A stretch of 64,000 nucleotides of DNA. Source: Desulfotalea sp. GTDB taxonomy: Bacteria; Desulfobacterota; Desulfobulbia; Desulfobulbales; Desulfocapsaceae. Positions within the stretch are counted from its first letter, which is position 1. Each line of letters begins with the position of its first letter. The notes below the pieces were generated by a model that had not been told where the DNA came from, did no database searches, and saw nothing but the letters and a program-made list of their open reading frames with translations. Shown here piece after piece: positions 8,769-17,899 of the stretch. The stretch lies in the NCBI GenBank assembly GCA_002733995.1, contig NVXR01000004.1, positions 151,940 to 215,939 of the forward strand, given 5' to 3'. Position numbers and translations under genes: made by a program.

Positions 8769-8804
8769 CTCGAACATTATATCGATCTCGTTGTAATGTT
8801 CGAG
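8769..8804 (+). terminator. stem-loop after clpX
   Basis: CTCGAACATTA (8769-8779) and TAATGTTCGAG (8794-8804) form a perfect 11-bp stem with a 14-nt loop. No T-run follows, so it may be a weak or factor-dependent terminator, or a 3' stabiliser separating clpX from lon. Confidence 0.45.
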
Positions 8805-8820
8805 GAATATGCTGTATAAT
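8791..8820 (+). promoter_or_regulatory. candidate lon promoter
   Basis: A perfect TATAAT at 8815-8820 lies 18 nt downstream of TTGTAA (8791-8796). The -35 overlaps the second arm of the stem-loop after clpX. No heat-shock (sigma-32 or CIRCE) element was recognised. Confidence 0.4.
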
Positions 8821-8910
8821 CTTGGTTTACATAGTGTTTTTGTCAAAACACTGTAGATGCTGAGAAATCCTGGTTACTACATTTTTTCGAGAGTTAGGAA
8901 AGGAGATTTT

Positions 8911-11247
8911 GTGACAAAACTTTACCCCCTGATGCCCTTGCGGGATCTTGTTATTTTCCCCCATATGGTAGCTCCACTTGTTGTGGGTCGGAAGAAATCT
9001 ATTGCAGCTCTTGAGGATGCAATGGAGAAAAAAACTGATATTCTTCTGGTAACGCAGAAAAAATCCAAGGTGGACGAGCCTGAGTCCGGTGATTTATATA
9101 ATTACGGTACGCTAGCCACCGTTATGCAACTGTTGCGTCTCCCCGATGGAACCATTAAGGCGCTGGTTGAAGGTAAATCCAGGGCAAAACTCATTTCCTA
9201 CGTTCCCCATGATCAATTTTTGCAGGCGGAAGTCGAAGAGCGGGATGATGAAGTCGAAGAGACAAATGCGGTCGTAGCCTACGATAGAGAGCTCAGGAAA
9301 TTCTTCGAAAAGTATGCCTTTGGTAATAAACGAATTGCTAAAGAGGTTCTCGTTTCTATCAAGTCGATAGACAATCCACTCAAACTGTTAAATGTGATAT
9401 GTTCCCATATTCCACTCAAGAGTGAGGAAAAACAGGAGGTTCTAGAAACAGAACCACTGGCTTCCCGTATTGAAAAAGTTCTTGAGATTCTCAATCGGGA
9501 AATTGAACTGACTGAAATTGAGAAATCTATCAATGCCAAGGTTAAAATGCGAATGGGGAAAACCCAACGTGATTATTACCTCGGTGAGAAGGTTAGAGAG
9601 ATTCAGACAGAGATCGGCCAAAATGAAGATGGTTTGGACGAGATGGGCGAACTCGAACAGGCTATAAGTAAGAAGAAAATGCCTGTTCTGGCAAAAGAAA
9701 AAACCCTAAAAGAATTTAAAAAACTAAGAAATATGCCGCCTATGTCAGCAGAAACGACAGTGGTGCGCAATTATATAGACTGTATTCTTAGTCTACCTTG
9801 GGATAAGAAAAAGAAGGCTCTCATTGATATCAACAAGGCTGAGACAATTCTTGATGAAGATCATTACGGTCTTGCTAAGCCCAAGGAGAGAATTTTAGAG
9901 TATCTTGCTGTACAGGCCCAAGTTAAAAAAATTAAGGGTCCTATTCTCTGCCTTGTTGGTCCTCCCGGTGTCGGTAAAACCTCTATTTGTAAATCTATTG
10001 CTCGAGCCATGGGGAGAAAGTTTGCACGTTTATCCCTCGGTGGGGTGAGAGATGAAGCCGAAATCAGAGGTCATAGGCGTACTTATATAGGTGCTATGCC
10101 TGGAAAAATAATTCAGGCCATGCAGAAGGTTAAATCTGCAAATCCGGTATTTTGCCTTGATGAAGTTGATAAAATGTCTATGGATTTTCGGGGTGATCCT
10201 TCATCTGCCCTTTTAGAGGTTCTTGATCCTGAGCAGAACGTTGCCTTTAATGATCATTATCTCGATATAGATTACGATTTGTCTGAAATCTTCTTTATCA
10301 CTACTGCTAACAGTCTTCATGATATTCCTGTTCCCTTGCAGGATCGAATGGAAATTATCCAGATTAGCGGTTATACCGAAGATGAAAAACTCAAAATCGC
10401 CGAGGGTTACCTCATCCCTAAGCAACTCAAAGAGAATGGTTTCAAGGATGATGATATCCAGATGACCGATGGGGCTATCCTCGAGGTCATAAGGCGTTAT
10501 ACGAGGGAGGCTGGTGTTAGAAACCTTGAACGTATAGTTGCCTCGCTGTGTCGGAAAATTGCACGGGAACGGTTGAAGAAAAATCTAAAAGATAAGAAAT
10601 ACCGCATTGGTATGCAGTCTATTCTTAAGTATTTGGGCACACCAAAATTTCGCTATGGTCTTGCAGAAGAAAATGATGAAATAGGTCTTACCACCGGTCT
10701 CGCCTGGACGCAGGTTGGGGGAGAACTGTTACAGATTGAAGCAACCCTTATGCCTGGTGCTGGTAAGCTTATAATAACAGGTCAGCTTGGGGACGTTATG
10801 CAGGAATCTGCTCAGGCAGCCCTTAGTTACGTGCGATCCCGTGCCGAAGTGTTGGGCCTGGATGCTGACTTTTATCAAAAGCTCGATATCCATATTCACG
10901 TTCCAGAAGGTGCTATTCCCAAAGACGGTCCATCCGCTGGCATAACTATTGCGACAACACTGGTTTCGGCACTTTTAAAAGCACCTGTAAAACGCCAATT
11001 AGCTATGACAGGTGAAATTACCTTGAGAGGGCGTATACTCCCTATTGGTGGCTTAATGGAGAAGTTACTGGCTGCTAAAAGAGGTAATGTTACCCACGTA
11101 CTTATTCCAAAAGAAAATGAACGTGATCTTAATGATGTGCCGGCAAAAATCCGTAATTCTTTAACCATAAATGTTGTGAATCATATGGATGAAGTTCTGC
11201 AGTACGCACTTGTTGTTGGTGAGGATGGAGTCGTTTTTAAAAAGTAA
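8911..11247 (+). CDS. lon: Lon ATP-dependent protease
   Basis: A 778-residue homo-oligomeric AAA+ serine protease that removes misfolded and short-lived regulatory proteins. It has an N-terminal substrate-binding LON domain (~1-200), then the ATPase domain with Walker A GPPGVGKT at ~350-357. The C-terminal protease domain carries the Ser-Lys dyad: Ser675 in GPSAG and Lys723 in LAAKR. The GTG at 8911 is preferred over the in-frame ATG at 8857. AGGAG ends 5 nt before the GTG, and the upstream 18 residues are unlike Lon. Length agrees with E. coli Lon (784). Confidence 0.96.
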   Translation: MTKLYPLMPLRDLVIFPHMVAPLVVGRKKSIAALEDAMEKKTDILLVTQKKSKVDEPESGDLYNYGTLATVMQLLRLPDGTIKALVEGKSRAKLISYVPHDQFLQAEVEERDDEVEETNAVVAYDRELRKFFEKYAFGNKRIAKEVLVSIKSIDNPLKLLNVICSHIPLKSEEKQEVLETEPLASRIEKVLEILNREIELTEIEKSINAKVKMRMGKTQRDYYLGEKVREIQTEIGQNEDGLDEMGELEQAISKKKMPVLAKEKTLKEFKKLRNMPPMSAETTVVRNYIDCILSLPWDKKKKALIDINKAETILDEDHYGLAKPKERILEYLAVQAQVKKIKGPILCLVGPPGVGKTSICKSIARAMGRKFARLSLGGVRDEAEIRGHRRTYIGAMPGKIIQAMQKVKSANPVFCLDEVDKMSMDFRGDPSSALLEVLDPEQNVAFNDHYLDIDYDLSEIFFITTANSLHDIPVPLQDRMEIIQISGYTEDEKLKIAEGYLIPKQLKENGFKDDDIQMTDGAILEVIRRYTREAGVRNLERIVASLCRKIARERLKKNLKDKKYRIGMQSILKYLGTPKFRYGLAEENDEIGLTTGLAWTQVGGELLQIEATLMPGAGKLIITGQLGDVMQESAQAALSYVRSRAEVLGLDADFYQKLDIHIHVPEGAIPKDGPSAGITIATTLVSALLKAPVKRQLAMTGEITLRGRILPIGGLMEKLLAAKRGNVTHVLIPKENERDLNDVPAKIRNSLTINVVNHMDEVLQYALVVGEDGVVFKK

Positions 11248-11313
11248 TAAGTTTCTGGAATAGAAAGAAAAAACAAATAAAGCGATAATAATCAAATGAC
11301 TGGCGTTTTTTGC

Positions 11314-11342
11314 TTGACGTACCGCAGGGAAGTTGTTAAAAA
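11314..11342 (+). promoter_or_regulatory. candidate promoter of the tRNA-Val/Asp cluster
   Basis: TTGACG at 11314-11319, an exact 17-nt spacer, and TAAAAA at 11337-11342. Transcription would start about 15 nt before the first tRNA. Confidence 0.45.
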
Positions 11343-11363
11343 GCGTCTCACCAAATCGTTACG

Positions 11364-11439
11364 GGGCGACTAGCTCAGTTGGGAGAGCATCGGCCTTACA
11401 AGCCGAGGGTCACAGGTTCAAGCCCTGTGTCGCCCACCA
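11364..11439 (+). tRNA. tRNA-Val (anticodon TAC), copy 1
   Basis: 76 nt beginning GGGCGACTAGC and ending GTCGCCCACCA with encoded CCA. The anticodon loop CTTACAA lies between TCGGC and GCCGA, so the anticodon is TAC (reads GUA). Identical in sequence to the copy at 11577. Confidence 0.97.
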
Positions 11440-11458
11440 CGTATAGAATAGGTTTTGT

Positions 11459-11535
11459 GGAGTGGTAGTTCAGTTGGTTAGAATGCCGGCCTGTCACGCC
11501 GGAGGTCGCGGGTTCGAGTCCCGTCCGCTCCGCCA
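11459..11535 (+). tRNA. tRNA-Asp (anticodon GTC), copy 1
   Basis: 77 nt beginning GGAGTGGTAG and ending CCGCTCCGCCA. The anticodon loop CTGTCAC lies between the CCGGC and GCCGG stem halves, giving GTC. It is 19 nt after tRNA-Val and identical to the copy at 11672. Confidence 0.97.
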
Positions 11536-11576
11536 ACAGATGTTAGTAACAGGTTTATGATTGCAGTATCTGATAT

Positions 11577-11652
11577 GGGCGACTAGCTCAGTTGGGAGAG
11601 CATCGGCCTTACAAGCCGAGGGTCACAGGTTCAAGCCCTGTGTCGCCCACCA
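11577..11652 (+). tRNA. tRNA-Val (anticodon TAC), copy 2
   Basis: Exact second copy of the tRNA-Val at 11364, displaced by 213 bp as part of a Val-Asp tandem duplication. Confidence 0.97.
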
Positions 11653-11671
11653 CATATCAAATAAGTTTTAG

Positions 11672-11748
11672 GGAGTGGTAGTTCAGTTGGTTAGAATGCC
11701 GGCCTGTCACGCCGGAGGTCGCGGGTTCGAGTCCCGTCCGCTCCGCCA
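11672..11748 (+). tRNA. tRNA-Asp (anticodon GTC), copy 2
   Basis: Exact second copy of the tRNA-Asp at 11459. The 19-nt Val-Asp spacer before it is similar to, but diverged from, the spacer in the first unit. Confidence 0.97.
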
Positions 11749-11754
11749 GAAAAG

Positions 11755-11790
11755 AAAGGGTTTGCAGAATTAATTCTGCAAACCCTTTTT
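11755..11790 (+). terminator. strong terminator after the tRNA cluster, probably bidirectional
   Basis: AAAGGGTTTGCAGAATT and AATTCTGCAAACCCTTT form a perfect 17-bp palindromic stem running into TTTTT. Read on the minus strand, the tail TTTCTTTTC could also end transcripts arriving from the flagellar genes at 11971. Confidence 0.85.
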
Positions 11791-11970
11791 CTGTTTAGTG
11801 CTATGCCCCTATAAGGCTAACTCTTCTGGTGACTGTCTGTCATCGATTCACTCACTGCCATTACCAAGGTGATGAGGTTGTGACTTTATCTGTCTGAGCT
11901 GTTAACGTAAACTAACGCTTCTTTGTTTTGACTGTAACGTTTGCAGTAGCCAGCAAATCCGTAGAATTAT

Positions 11971-12258
11971 CTATTGCTCTATCTTGTCTTTAAACCTGTT
12001 GTTTACCTTGTAGACAAAAGCGAGAACCTCTGCCACTGTCTGGTAGAGATCAACAGGTATCTCCTCACCTACGTCCACTTTTGAGAGTAGTTCAACAAGA
12101 TTGTCATCCTGTTGTATATGAATCCCAGCTTCTCTGGCTGTTGCAATAATATTTTCAGCAATTGTACCTTTGCCACTTGCTATGATCTTAGGAGCAGTGC
12201 TTGGTGTGTCGTCATAGATTATAGCTACAGCTTTCTTTTGTTTTTTCCTAGAGTCCAT
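11971..12258 (-). CDS. FlhB C-terminal-domain-like protein (FlhX type)
   Basis: 95 residues matching only the cytoplasmic C-terminal part of FlhB/EscU, the export-gate component that switches substrate class. Shared blocks with the real FlhB of this window include IIASGKG versus IIAKGAD, AREAGIHI versus ARENDIPI, and VGEEIPVDLYQTVAEVLAFVY versus IGEHIPEDLFKVVAEILAHVY. The membrane helices and the NPTH autocleavage motif are absent, so it corresponds to the released FlhB-CC fragment. The ATG at 12258 is preferred to the longer frame from 12300, which would overlap the upstream gene. It starts 1 nt after the stop of the FliK-like gene. Such pairs are known in several phyla; the function here is inferred. 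Confidence 0.85.
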   Translation of the reverse strand: MDSRKKQKKAVAIIYDDTPSTAPKIIASGKGTIAENIIATAREAGIHIQQDDNLVELLSKVDVGEEIPVDLYQTVAEVLAFVYKVNNRFKDKIEQ

Positions 12259-12259
12259 T

Positions 12260-13297
12260 TTACGCCTTGGTGTCCAGCATAGATTCACCTTCTGGCACAA
12301 TTTTCTTTATTAGTTCAGCAACCGGATCGGGGGCGTCTTGTGAAAAGGATATGCTTATGTTGGGCATATTTGTGATTGATTCAACGAGTTCATCCGAAAA
12401 TTGCTGTATGAATTGCATTTTCTCTGCAGACTCAGCCTGAAACTGGAGCATTAAAGTATCTTTTATTTTCGAAAAAATGATACAGATATTACCAAGCTCT
12501 GACATAGTCAAGTGAAGAGAGAATCGAAAATCGTCAGGATCGGATGAGCCATCTTTACCATCATCTTTTTCAATACTTAAGTAGCCGGCTTCAATGAAGG
12601 GAAGTGGAAGGGGAAAAATTAGAAAGGTGTCATTATTTGCATTTAACTGAGCAAGTTGAAAGAGTTCTATTGTCGTTATAATCTTGTTCGTTGTGCTGGC
12701 GATGAGCTCCGCACTCTTAAAGGTGTGAGCTACCTCAAGTAAGGCTGCCTTTAAGGTTGCTGCCGCACTATTTTTATCACCTTTTGCAAGGTGATGCTCA
12801 AGATTGAGCCCCACACCTTCTAAAAGTTGTTTTAAGATGGCTCCACCTTCTTTATTGCCGATGTCTGTCTGTTGCAGCGAGAAGAAGCTTTCAATAATTG
12901 AGCGGCTAGTTGGGGTTAGTGCTTGAAGGGGAGGTGGTGTGGTGGAATTGAAGTTTTGAAAGAGTGCACTCAGGTCAATATTTTTCCCCACGAGGGTGAG
13001 TGATTTACCAATAAATTGATTGAGAGTGTCACTAACGATCTTTAATTCTATTTGGGGTGTGGTGTTGGTAACCTGGAGTTGCAGTGTTTGGCCAATGGAA
13101 AGTGGGGACTGTGATTGAGCCGCAAGTCGGCTGCCACCAATGTCCAGAACAAATTGGCCTGCGCCTTTAGCTTCTACAACCACGGCTTTTAAGAGTTGGC
13201 CAAGGGGCAGTTGGCCCTGCTGTGGTTGTTGCCCTCGGCCCTGTGACGTAGCCGAGCCAACTGGAGTGCTGGATGTGGGAGGACGAATAGGATCCAT
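12260..13297 (-). CDS. FliK-like hook-length-control family protein (second copy)
   Basis: 345 residues. Gln/Pro/Ser-rich N-terminus (~1-35), then a region reminiscent of FliK-related proteins encoded next to FlhB-like genes (LLKAVVVEAKGAGQFVLDIGGSRL at ~35-58). The C-terminal half (~245-320) has features of the Flg_hook fold: an alternating strand/helix pattern with FRFSLHLTMSELGNICIIF, comparable to the LxPxxLGxxxI motif of FliK. It lies directly upstream of the FlhB-C-like gene. The canonical fliK is at 48878, so this is a second, accessory protein, perhaps acting in substrate switching or in export of an extra component. The family call is moderately sure. Confidence 0.7.
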   Translation of the reverse strand: MDPIRPPTSSTPVGSATSQGRGQQPQQGQLPLGQLLKAVVVEAKGAGQFVLDIGGSRLAAQSQSPLSIGQTLQLQVTNTTPQIELKIVSDTLNQFIGKSLTLVGKNIDLSALFQNFNSTTPPPLQALTPTSRSIIESFFSLQQTDIGNKEGGAILKQLLEGVGLNLEHHLAKGDKNSAAATLKAALLEVAHTFKSAELIASTTNKIITTIELFQLAQLNANNDTFLIFPLPLPFIEAGYLSIEKDDGKDGSSDPDDFRFSLHLTMSELGNICIIFSKIKDTLMLQFQAESAEKMQFIQQFSDELVESITNMPNISISFSQDAPDPVAELIKKIVPEGESMLDTKA

Positions 13298-13374
13298 ACA
13301 TCTGTATCGGTTATATTAGGGGACAATTATCTCATAATCCTCAACTCAGAGGAGCAAGAATGCAATCGGTATCT

Positions 13375-14064
13375 TTATTTATTTCTGACCTGGACCTTGA
13401 GGCGAAGCATTTGTCTTTGAAGTACAAGGCAAGTACCAATAATTGAGTCTCGGGCTTCATCGCTTATATCATCAAAATGGTATGCGGCCTCATAGCGACC
13501 ATCATGGAGTTGCGTGAGTCGTACCTGATGGGCAAAAGCTGTTATTGTTTCGGATTCAGCGGAAGGGACTGTTATCTCAAGGCGGATGGTCGCAGTTTGT
13601 GGGGGAGGGTTGTCAAATATTGCCAAAATGCCACTTCCACTTATATCAACGGTCTTTCCAGCTACGGCTTGTTGTTCATTTGCAGGGTCAAATAGTGATG
13701 TCTCAAATGATTTCGAAATAACATTGGTGATGGCGTCCACTCTGAAAAATTCACGCATCTGGTCGTGATTAATCGTTTTGGTGATTATCATTTCCAGGGT
13801 CTGAGAGTTAGATATATTGACAATGTTTGCCTCAAGTGAGAGAGCTGGGCCACCGAGGTCGACGTTAATTATAGCGGGTTTTGAGGTGTCAATATCGTCG
13901 ACTGGTAGAATCCCAGGTTTGAAAATGAGCGAAAACTTTGGTGCAGATCTCTGCTGGTAGATGCACTGAGCACGAATCCGATCTGGCCTGTCGATAAGAG
14001 GCATGAAGATACGAACTGGTTTGCCATTAGCTATCTGTTCTAGAGAATTTTCTTTAAGGCTCAT
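13375..14064 (-). CDS. YcgR-like PilZ-domain c-di-GMP receptor
   Basis: 229-residue cytoplasmic protein. The N-terminal ~1-100 is a YcgR-type domain. The PilZ domain begins with RxxxR (Arg104-Glu-Phe-Phe-Arg108) and continues with the DxSxxG motif (Asp140-Ile-Ser-Gly-Ser-Gly145), the two elements that bind cyclic di-GMP. In other bacteria such proteins slow the flagellar motor or alter export when c-di-GMP rises. Its place at the downstream end of the flagellar locus fits a motility brake. Target and effect are inferred. Confidence 0.88.
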   Translation of the reverse strand: MSLKENSLEQIANGKPVRIFMPLIDRPDRIRAQCIYQQRSAPKFSLIFKPGILPVDDIDTSKPAIINVDLGGPALSLEANIVNISNSQTLEMIITKTINHDQMREFFRVDAITNVISKSFETSLFDPANEQQAVAGKTVDISGSGILAIFDNPPPQTATIRLEITVPSAESETITAFAHQVRLTQLHDGRYEAAYHFDDISDEARDSIIGTCLVLQRQMLRLKVQVRNK

Positions 14065-14728
14065 ATTTCTATTGTAGGTTGATGTTTGTTTGGGCTGAGC
14101 CCCGAAGGCATGTACAGAAATAAGGTGTCGATTTTACATTTTATCTTTGTATCATATTTAAAATATTGTTTAAGTGGCATGATTTCAACGTAGCTCGACT
14201 ATGTCTGCAACGTTGCTCAATCACAATATTTAAAGATAACATAAGTAGAATTCCATCTCAACACGCCCTTGGCCCGGATTGTTATCAGTACAGTTGCTCC
14301 CACAACAACAATGGTTTTTTTAAAAACACTGAGCAATGGAACAATATGGACTGACCTTCGGTAAACACTGAGAGATCTTCATCTTTGAAAAGGTGTAAGC
14401 TCTACTCTTGTACTTTTATCGCTTACCTGAAGACAACGCAATGTTCGAGGAAAATGCGGGTTAGCTAAAGCTCTTTGTGGTCAAAAATGATATCTCATCA
14501 TAGCATCTCATTTTGTCTTAATCAACTATCTAGAAAAGTTAATAAAATACAATAATGATATCGAATCAATGTAATCTCTCAATTGGCTGCGCTGAAAGGG
14601 AGTAAATATGGAAATAGTATTACGCAGAACAGAGAGGTGCAATATGTTGCACATGGCGCAATTTTAGGTGGTGATATTTATAAATATCCTTCCACTTAGA
14701 GCGCTTGTACGATTCAGGTTATAATACC
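14065..14728. other. 664-nt intergenic region
   Basis: No credible gene. A 62-codon plus-strand frame at 14166 lacks a ribosome-binding site and looks random. The stretch holds the 16-bp palindrome at 14673-14688 and is otherwise AT-rich. It separates the fliS-linked genes from the PilZ gene and should contain the promoter of the latter. Confidence 0.5.
14673..14688. repeat. 16-bp perfect palindrome
   Basis: GATATTTATAAATATC is fully self-complementary. It lies 40 nt downstream of the last fliS-linked gene. Possible operator; no T-run. Confidence 0.45.
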
Positions 14729-15073
14729 TCAATCTATTTTTTTGTTTTTGGAGAGGAGCGAGAACCTGAGGAGTTGTAAGCTTTGCTGAAGGTTATCGCA
14801 GGCTGCGGTAGCTAATGAAAATGCTGTGCGGTAGTCGTCGACAAAAGGTTCAGCCTCAATTTCATCGCCTGCAAGTCTGACGATTTGGATCAATTCTTTG
14901 TCTAGTCGAGAAAGGTTGTTGCGCTTTTTGTCTAGTTTTTGGAATTGCACCGTAAGTTCAGGAGGTGAATAGCTGGGGAGGTTATGGCTCAATGTATCGA
15001 CATTTTCGTGAAATACTTCATAGGCATGAGTGATTTCGAGGAAAAAATGTCTAACGTCAATAGGTTTGTTCAT
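14729..15073 (-). CDS. small helical protein, putative FliT-like flagellar chaperone
   Basis: 114 residues with no transmembrane segment and a predicted all-helical character. The pattern DKKRNNLSRLDKELIQIVRLAGDEIE in the middle resembles short four-helix export chaperones. It is the third gene after fliD-fliS-(145-aa protein), 8 nt after its neighbour, the place usually taken by fliT-type chaperones. No specific family motif is certain, so the chaperone role rests on position and size. Confidence 0.55.
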   Translation of the reverse strand: MNKPIDVRHFFLEITHAYEVFHENVDTLSHNLPSYSPPELTVQFQKLDKKRNNLSRLDKELIQIVRLAGDEIEAEPFVDDYRTAFSLATAACDNLQQSLQLLRFSLLSKNKKID

Positions 15074-15081
15074 TACGCTTC

Positions 15082-15519
15082 TCAGAAAAAACTTCTAATA
15101 ATGTTTTTGTTGACCGAGCTGACAGGTTTATATCCATTTATCGCATTGCGGTTGGTGGACATTGCACTCATCTCGTGCTTAAAATGTGAAGCTATATTCT
15201 TTGCTTTTTTACATATAGAACTATTTGCTTCAATGAGATTTGCCACCAAAATCTTTTTCGTATTGAGCAGTGTAGTATTGGTGATAGGGGTTTTGCTGTC
15301 GGCTTGAAGCTTCGTGATACGTTGATCTATAAGTCTTGTTGCTTTGAGCAAATCATTGATGCGAACGGTGGTTTGATCTATGGTAACAGAGGATGTTGTC
15401 GTAATACCCTTGTCTAATGATTTGTACAGTTTTTCAATCTCTTGATAGATTAGGCAAGTCTCCTGTACCATAGTATCGTAGTTTTCTTGGATTGAATCTC
15501 TTATAATCTTTCCCATCAT
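15082..15519 (-). CDS. small helical protein of unknown function downstream of fliS
   Basis: 145 residues, Thr/Ile/Lys-rich, no signal peptide and no membrane helix. Its helices (around TLIYQEIEKLYKSL and INDLLKATRLIDQRITKL) recall FlgN- or FliT-like chaperones, but I recognise no family. It lies 37 nt after fliS and 8 nt before the FliT-like gene, so it is probably cotranscribed and may bind a filament, cap or junction protein before export. Confidence 0.55.
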   Translation of the reverse strand: MMGKIIRDSIQENYDTMVQETCLIYQEIEKLYKSLDKGITTTSSVTIDQTTVRINDLLKATRLIDQRITKLQADSKTPITNTTLLNTKKILVANLIEANSSICKKAKNIASHFKHEMSAMSTNRNAINGYKPVSSVNKNIIRSFF

Positions 15520-15556
15520 TTATACCATGTAAGCGAGCTATATTAATTTGTGTCTC

Positions 15557-16012
15557 TCAGCCTGAAGCTGTGAGAGTTTGGGTTCTTGGGGCAGCACCTG
15601 GTCCGTTTTCTTGGTGTTGTTGAACCAGTGCAGTTAATTCTTTTTTGTTAATTTCAACGGCTTCTCCCCACGTTATTCGTAGGTCTACAAGTAGTTTCTC
15701 GACATTTTCAAGGTGCTGACCGGTTGTATCTTTTCTCGCCTGATTCAACTCACGAATCATAAATTGGTAGAGCCCGTCGAGGTCGGCCGAAATTTGTCCC
15801 CCGATTTCATGGTCGAGGGAGTTTGAAAATTCGGTGATAATGGCATACACTTTTGAAATCCTGCCAAGTTTTTCAGCAACATTGCCATCCTTGTTTGCAG
15901 CAAGTGCCTGTCTGCAAAATCTTATTGCGCCGTCATAGAGCATTATTAATATCTGCTCCTTTGACGCTGTCAGTACCTGGTTTTGCTGATACTGATTCAT
16001 ATAAGCGTTCAT
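15557..16012 (-). CDS. fliS: flagellin export chaperone FliS
   Basis: 151 residues; the conserved core MLYDGAIRFCRQA at ~24-36 and LDGLYQFMIRELNQA at ~79-93 identify FliS. It binds the C-terminus of flagellin in the cytoplasm, prevents premature polymerisation and delivers it to the export gate. It starts 2 nt after the fliD stop. The C-terminal ~20 residues (Gln/Ala/Thr-rich) extend beyond the usual ~130-residue length. Confidence 0.93.
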   Translation of the reverse strand: MNAYMNQYQQNQVLTASKEQILIMLYDGAIRFCRQALAANKDGNVAEKLGRISKVYAIITEFSNSLDHEIGGQISADLDGLYQFMIRELNQARKDTTGQHLENVEKLLVDLRITWGEAVEINKKELTALVQQHQENGPGAAPRTQTLTASG

Positions 16013-16014
16013 AG

Positions 16015-17472
16015 CTAACGATCCTTATAAAGTGCGTTCATCTGCTGGGTAAGGAAATCTCCTTGGGCATTCAGACTACTGACCAACTGTTCCATGGCAG
16101 TGAATTGTTTTCTTAGACTTAGCTCCCGTTTACTGAGTCGCAGTTCCATCTGGTCTATTTGACGATCATAATCACCGAGAGAAGATTCATACGATTTCTT
16201 TTGAGTGGCATACATTCCCATTGTGCTGCTGGTCATCTTCAGTAAAAGAGAGTTAAACTTTTTCATCACTCCATCAGCTTCATCATCTCCAGACAACAGG
16301 GAAACAATGTTGTTAAAGTTGCCTTCTAGAGCGGTGTCGAGCTTTTTGTTGTTTTGACTCAGTGTACCGTTGCGATTTGTGGCTATACCAATTTCGGAGA
16401 GAATACGGAATCCTCCATTGTTTTCTACGGTGTCAGTCAACATAGTCTGCAGTTGACGTTTGATAGTGTTAATCGTGGAGTCCCCGCGTAGGACAGATCC
16501 CAGTGTCGGATCGTCTTCGTCAGACTCATTTTTCTCTGTAACTTCTGATGATCCACCAAACTCCTCATATCCAGAGTTGATCCAATCCATTATATCGTTA
16601 TAAGAGGTAACAAAAGCGGTTATCTTTTCTTTTAAAGCGCCGGTGTCCGGCTCTATGTTCATTTGATTGGTTGTGTAGACAGGTGGGTCTGCCCAATCCC
16701 ATGGATCTACATCGACTTCAGAAGTGCCTGCGTGGGATGTTTCACTCACACTGTTGAGACTGATGCTTACCCCATTTATGGCATCACTAATTGTGTTACT
16801 GTCACTGGTGACCTTGATGCCGTCAATGAAGACGATGGCCTGTTGTGCAGACTGGACTTCTTGGGTGTTGTTAAAATTATGTTCAGGATTGCCGGATGCT
16901 CCTGTGAGTGTGCTTTTCAGGGTGAAAGACGTGTTGGCATCTTTGCCGGTAAAAACTATGCGGTAGGGACCTTCCTTGCCGCTGTTGATAATTGTTGCAT
17001 GGACCCCTGTTGTCTCCGACTCCTCGTTAATTGCTTGAACAAGACCAGTTACGCTATTGTTTTCAGCTGTGACACTGATTGTTTTACCATTGATCTCAAT
17101 GCTACCAGTACCAAAAGTCGATTCTGTCTTTGAGGAAAACCCATCACTAATATTTTTTTGTACCTGGCTGAGTTGGGCAACTGATATGTCATACTTTCCT
17201 ACTGCGCCACTGGTGGTGGATGCAGAGAATACATCTTCAGAGCTAAGAGACACCTTAGTGCTTCTTACTTGGCTGGTGAGTGTCATGTCACCAACTGTGG
17301 CTTTTAGCTCGTCTAGTTTTGTCTTGAATTGGGCAAAGGCGTCTAAACGCTGTTTATCGGCAGTTTTTCTCGCTTGAATTCTGTTAAGAGGTGCTTTTTC
17401 AATTGCCATTAAACCGCTGACAATGGCGTCTGTGTCTAGTCCGGTCGCAAGACCACTGAATGTAATAGACAT
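16015..17472 (-). CDS. fliD: flagellar filament cap protein FliD (HAP2)
   Basis: 485 residues. The N-terminal FliD_N domain starts with the signature FSGLATGLDTDAIV, and the C-terminal FliD_C domain ends in a long coiled coil (~425-475) with MEQLVSSLNAQGDFLTQQM. FliD forms the pentameric cap under which exported flagellin polymerises. Neighbours are flaG (36 nt upstream) and fliS (2 nt downstream), the common flaG-fliD-fliS group. Confidence 0.95.
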   Translation of the reverse strand: MSITFSGLATGLDTDAIVSGLMAIEKAPLNRIQARKTADKQRLDAFAQFKTKLDELKATVGDMTLTSQVRSTKVSLSSEDVFSASTTSGAVGKYDISVAQLSQVQKNISDGFSSKTESTFGTGSIEINGKTISVTAENNSVTGLVQAINEESETTGVHATIINSGKEGPYRIVFTGKDANTSFTLKSTLTGASGNPEHNFNNTQEVQSAQQAIVFIDGIKVTSDSNTISDAINGVSISLNSVSETSHAGTSEVDVDPWDWADPPVYTTNQMNIEPDTGALKEKITAFVTSYNDIMDWINSGYEEFGGSSEVTEKNESDEDDPTLGSVLRGDSTINTIKRQLQTMLTDTVENNGGFRILSEIGIATNRNGTLSQNNKKLDTALEGNFNNIVSLLSGDDEADGVMKKFNSLLLKMTSSTMGMYATQKKSYESSLGDYDRQIDQMELRLSKRELSLRKQFTAMEQLVSSLNAQGDFLTQQMNALYKDR

Positions 17473-17508
17473 ATCTTAATCCTCAACTACAGTGTGGAAA
17501 ACAAATAA

Positions 17509-17862
17509 TCAACCTTCAATGTCCACAAGGTTTCCGACGAGTTCGGCAAAAGTTGCTTTAAAGTTAAGCAGCTCTTCTGCTGGGATTTGTCGAATGACTT
17601 CTTGGGTTTCATTATCAAATATTTTAACTATTAATTGTGCTGATTCAGCATCTTGCTCAAAACGAACACTGTATAGTCCTTCTTGAGTGACTGATTTGAT
17701 CTGGTTGATTAACTCTTCTGGTTGAATTTTTGGGTTTTCATTAGCAACTTCAGGCTCTGCGGTGAGTGAATCTTTGTTTTTACGAGCGGCATCTATTTGT
17801 TCAGCGGGCTTTAGTGGCTGCTGAACAGCTGCACCTGGGTTACTTATCATATCGACATTCAT
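17509..17862 (-). CDS. flaG: FlaG family flagellar protein
   Basis: 117 residues. The conserved C-terminal half (FEQDAESAQLIVKIFDN and EVIRQIPAEELL, ~60-100) is typical of FlaG, a small protein that limits filament length in several polarly flagellated bacteria. The N-terminal ~50 residues are variable. I choose the ATG at 17862 over the TTG at 17880 because GGAGA lies 6 nt before it. It follows flagellin 1 after a UUCG-capped hairpin. Confidence 0.9.
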   Translation of the reverse strand: MNVDMISNPGAAVQQPLKPAEQIDAARKNKDSLTAEPEVANENPKIQPEELINQIKSVTQEGLYSVRFEQDAESAQLIVKIFDNETQEVIRQIPAEELLNFKATFAELVGNLVDIEG

Positions 17863-17899
17863 GGTATTCTCCATTAGCAAAGAAAATCACAGATTATCA

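Noticed and set aside
13308..13327. Possible sigma-28 -10 (ACCGATAC on the minus strand) before the FliK-like gene
   Set aside because: The expected -35 position matches TAAAGTTT at only about half the bases, so it is not convincing on its own.
14174..14190. Possible sigma-54 site TGGCATGATTTCAACG
   Set aside because: The -12 half lacks TTGC; only the -24 half resembles the consensus.
14166..14354. 62-codon plus-strand frame in the PilZ-fliS intergenic region
   Set aside because: No ribosome-binding site and no coding character.
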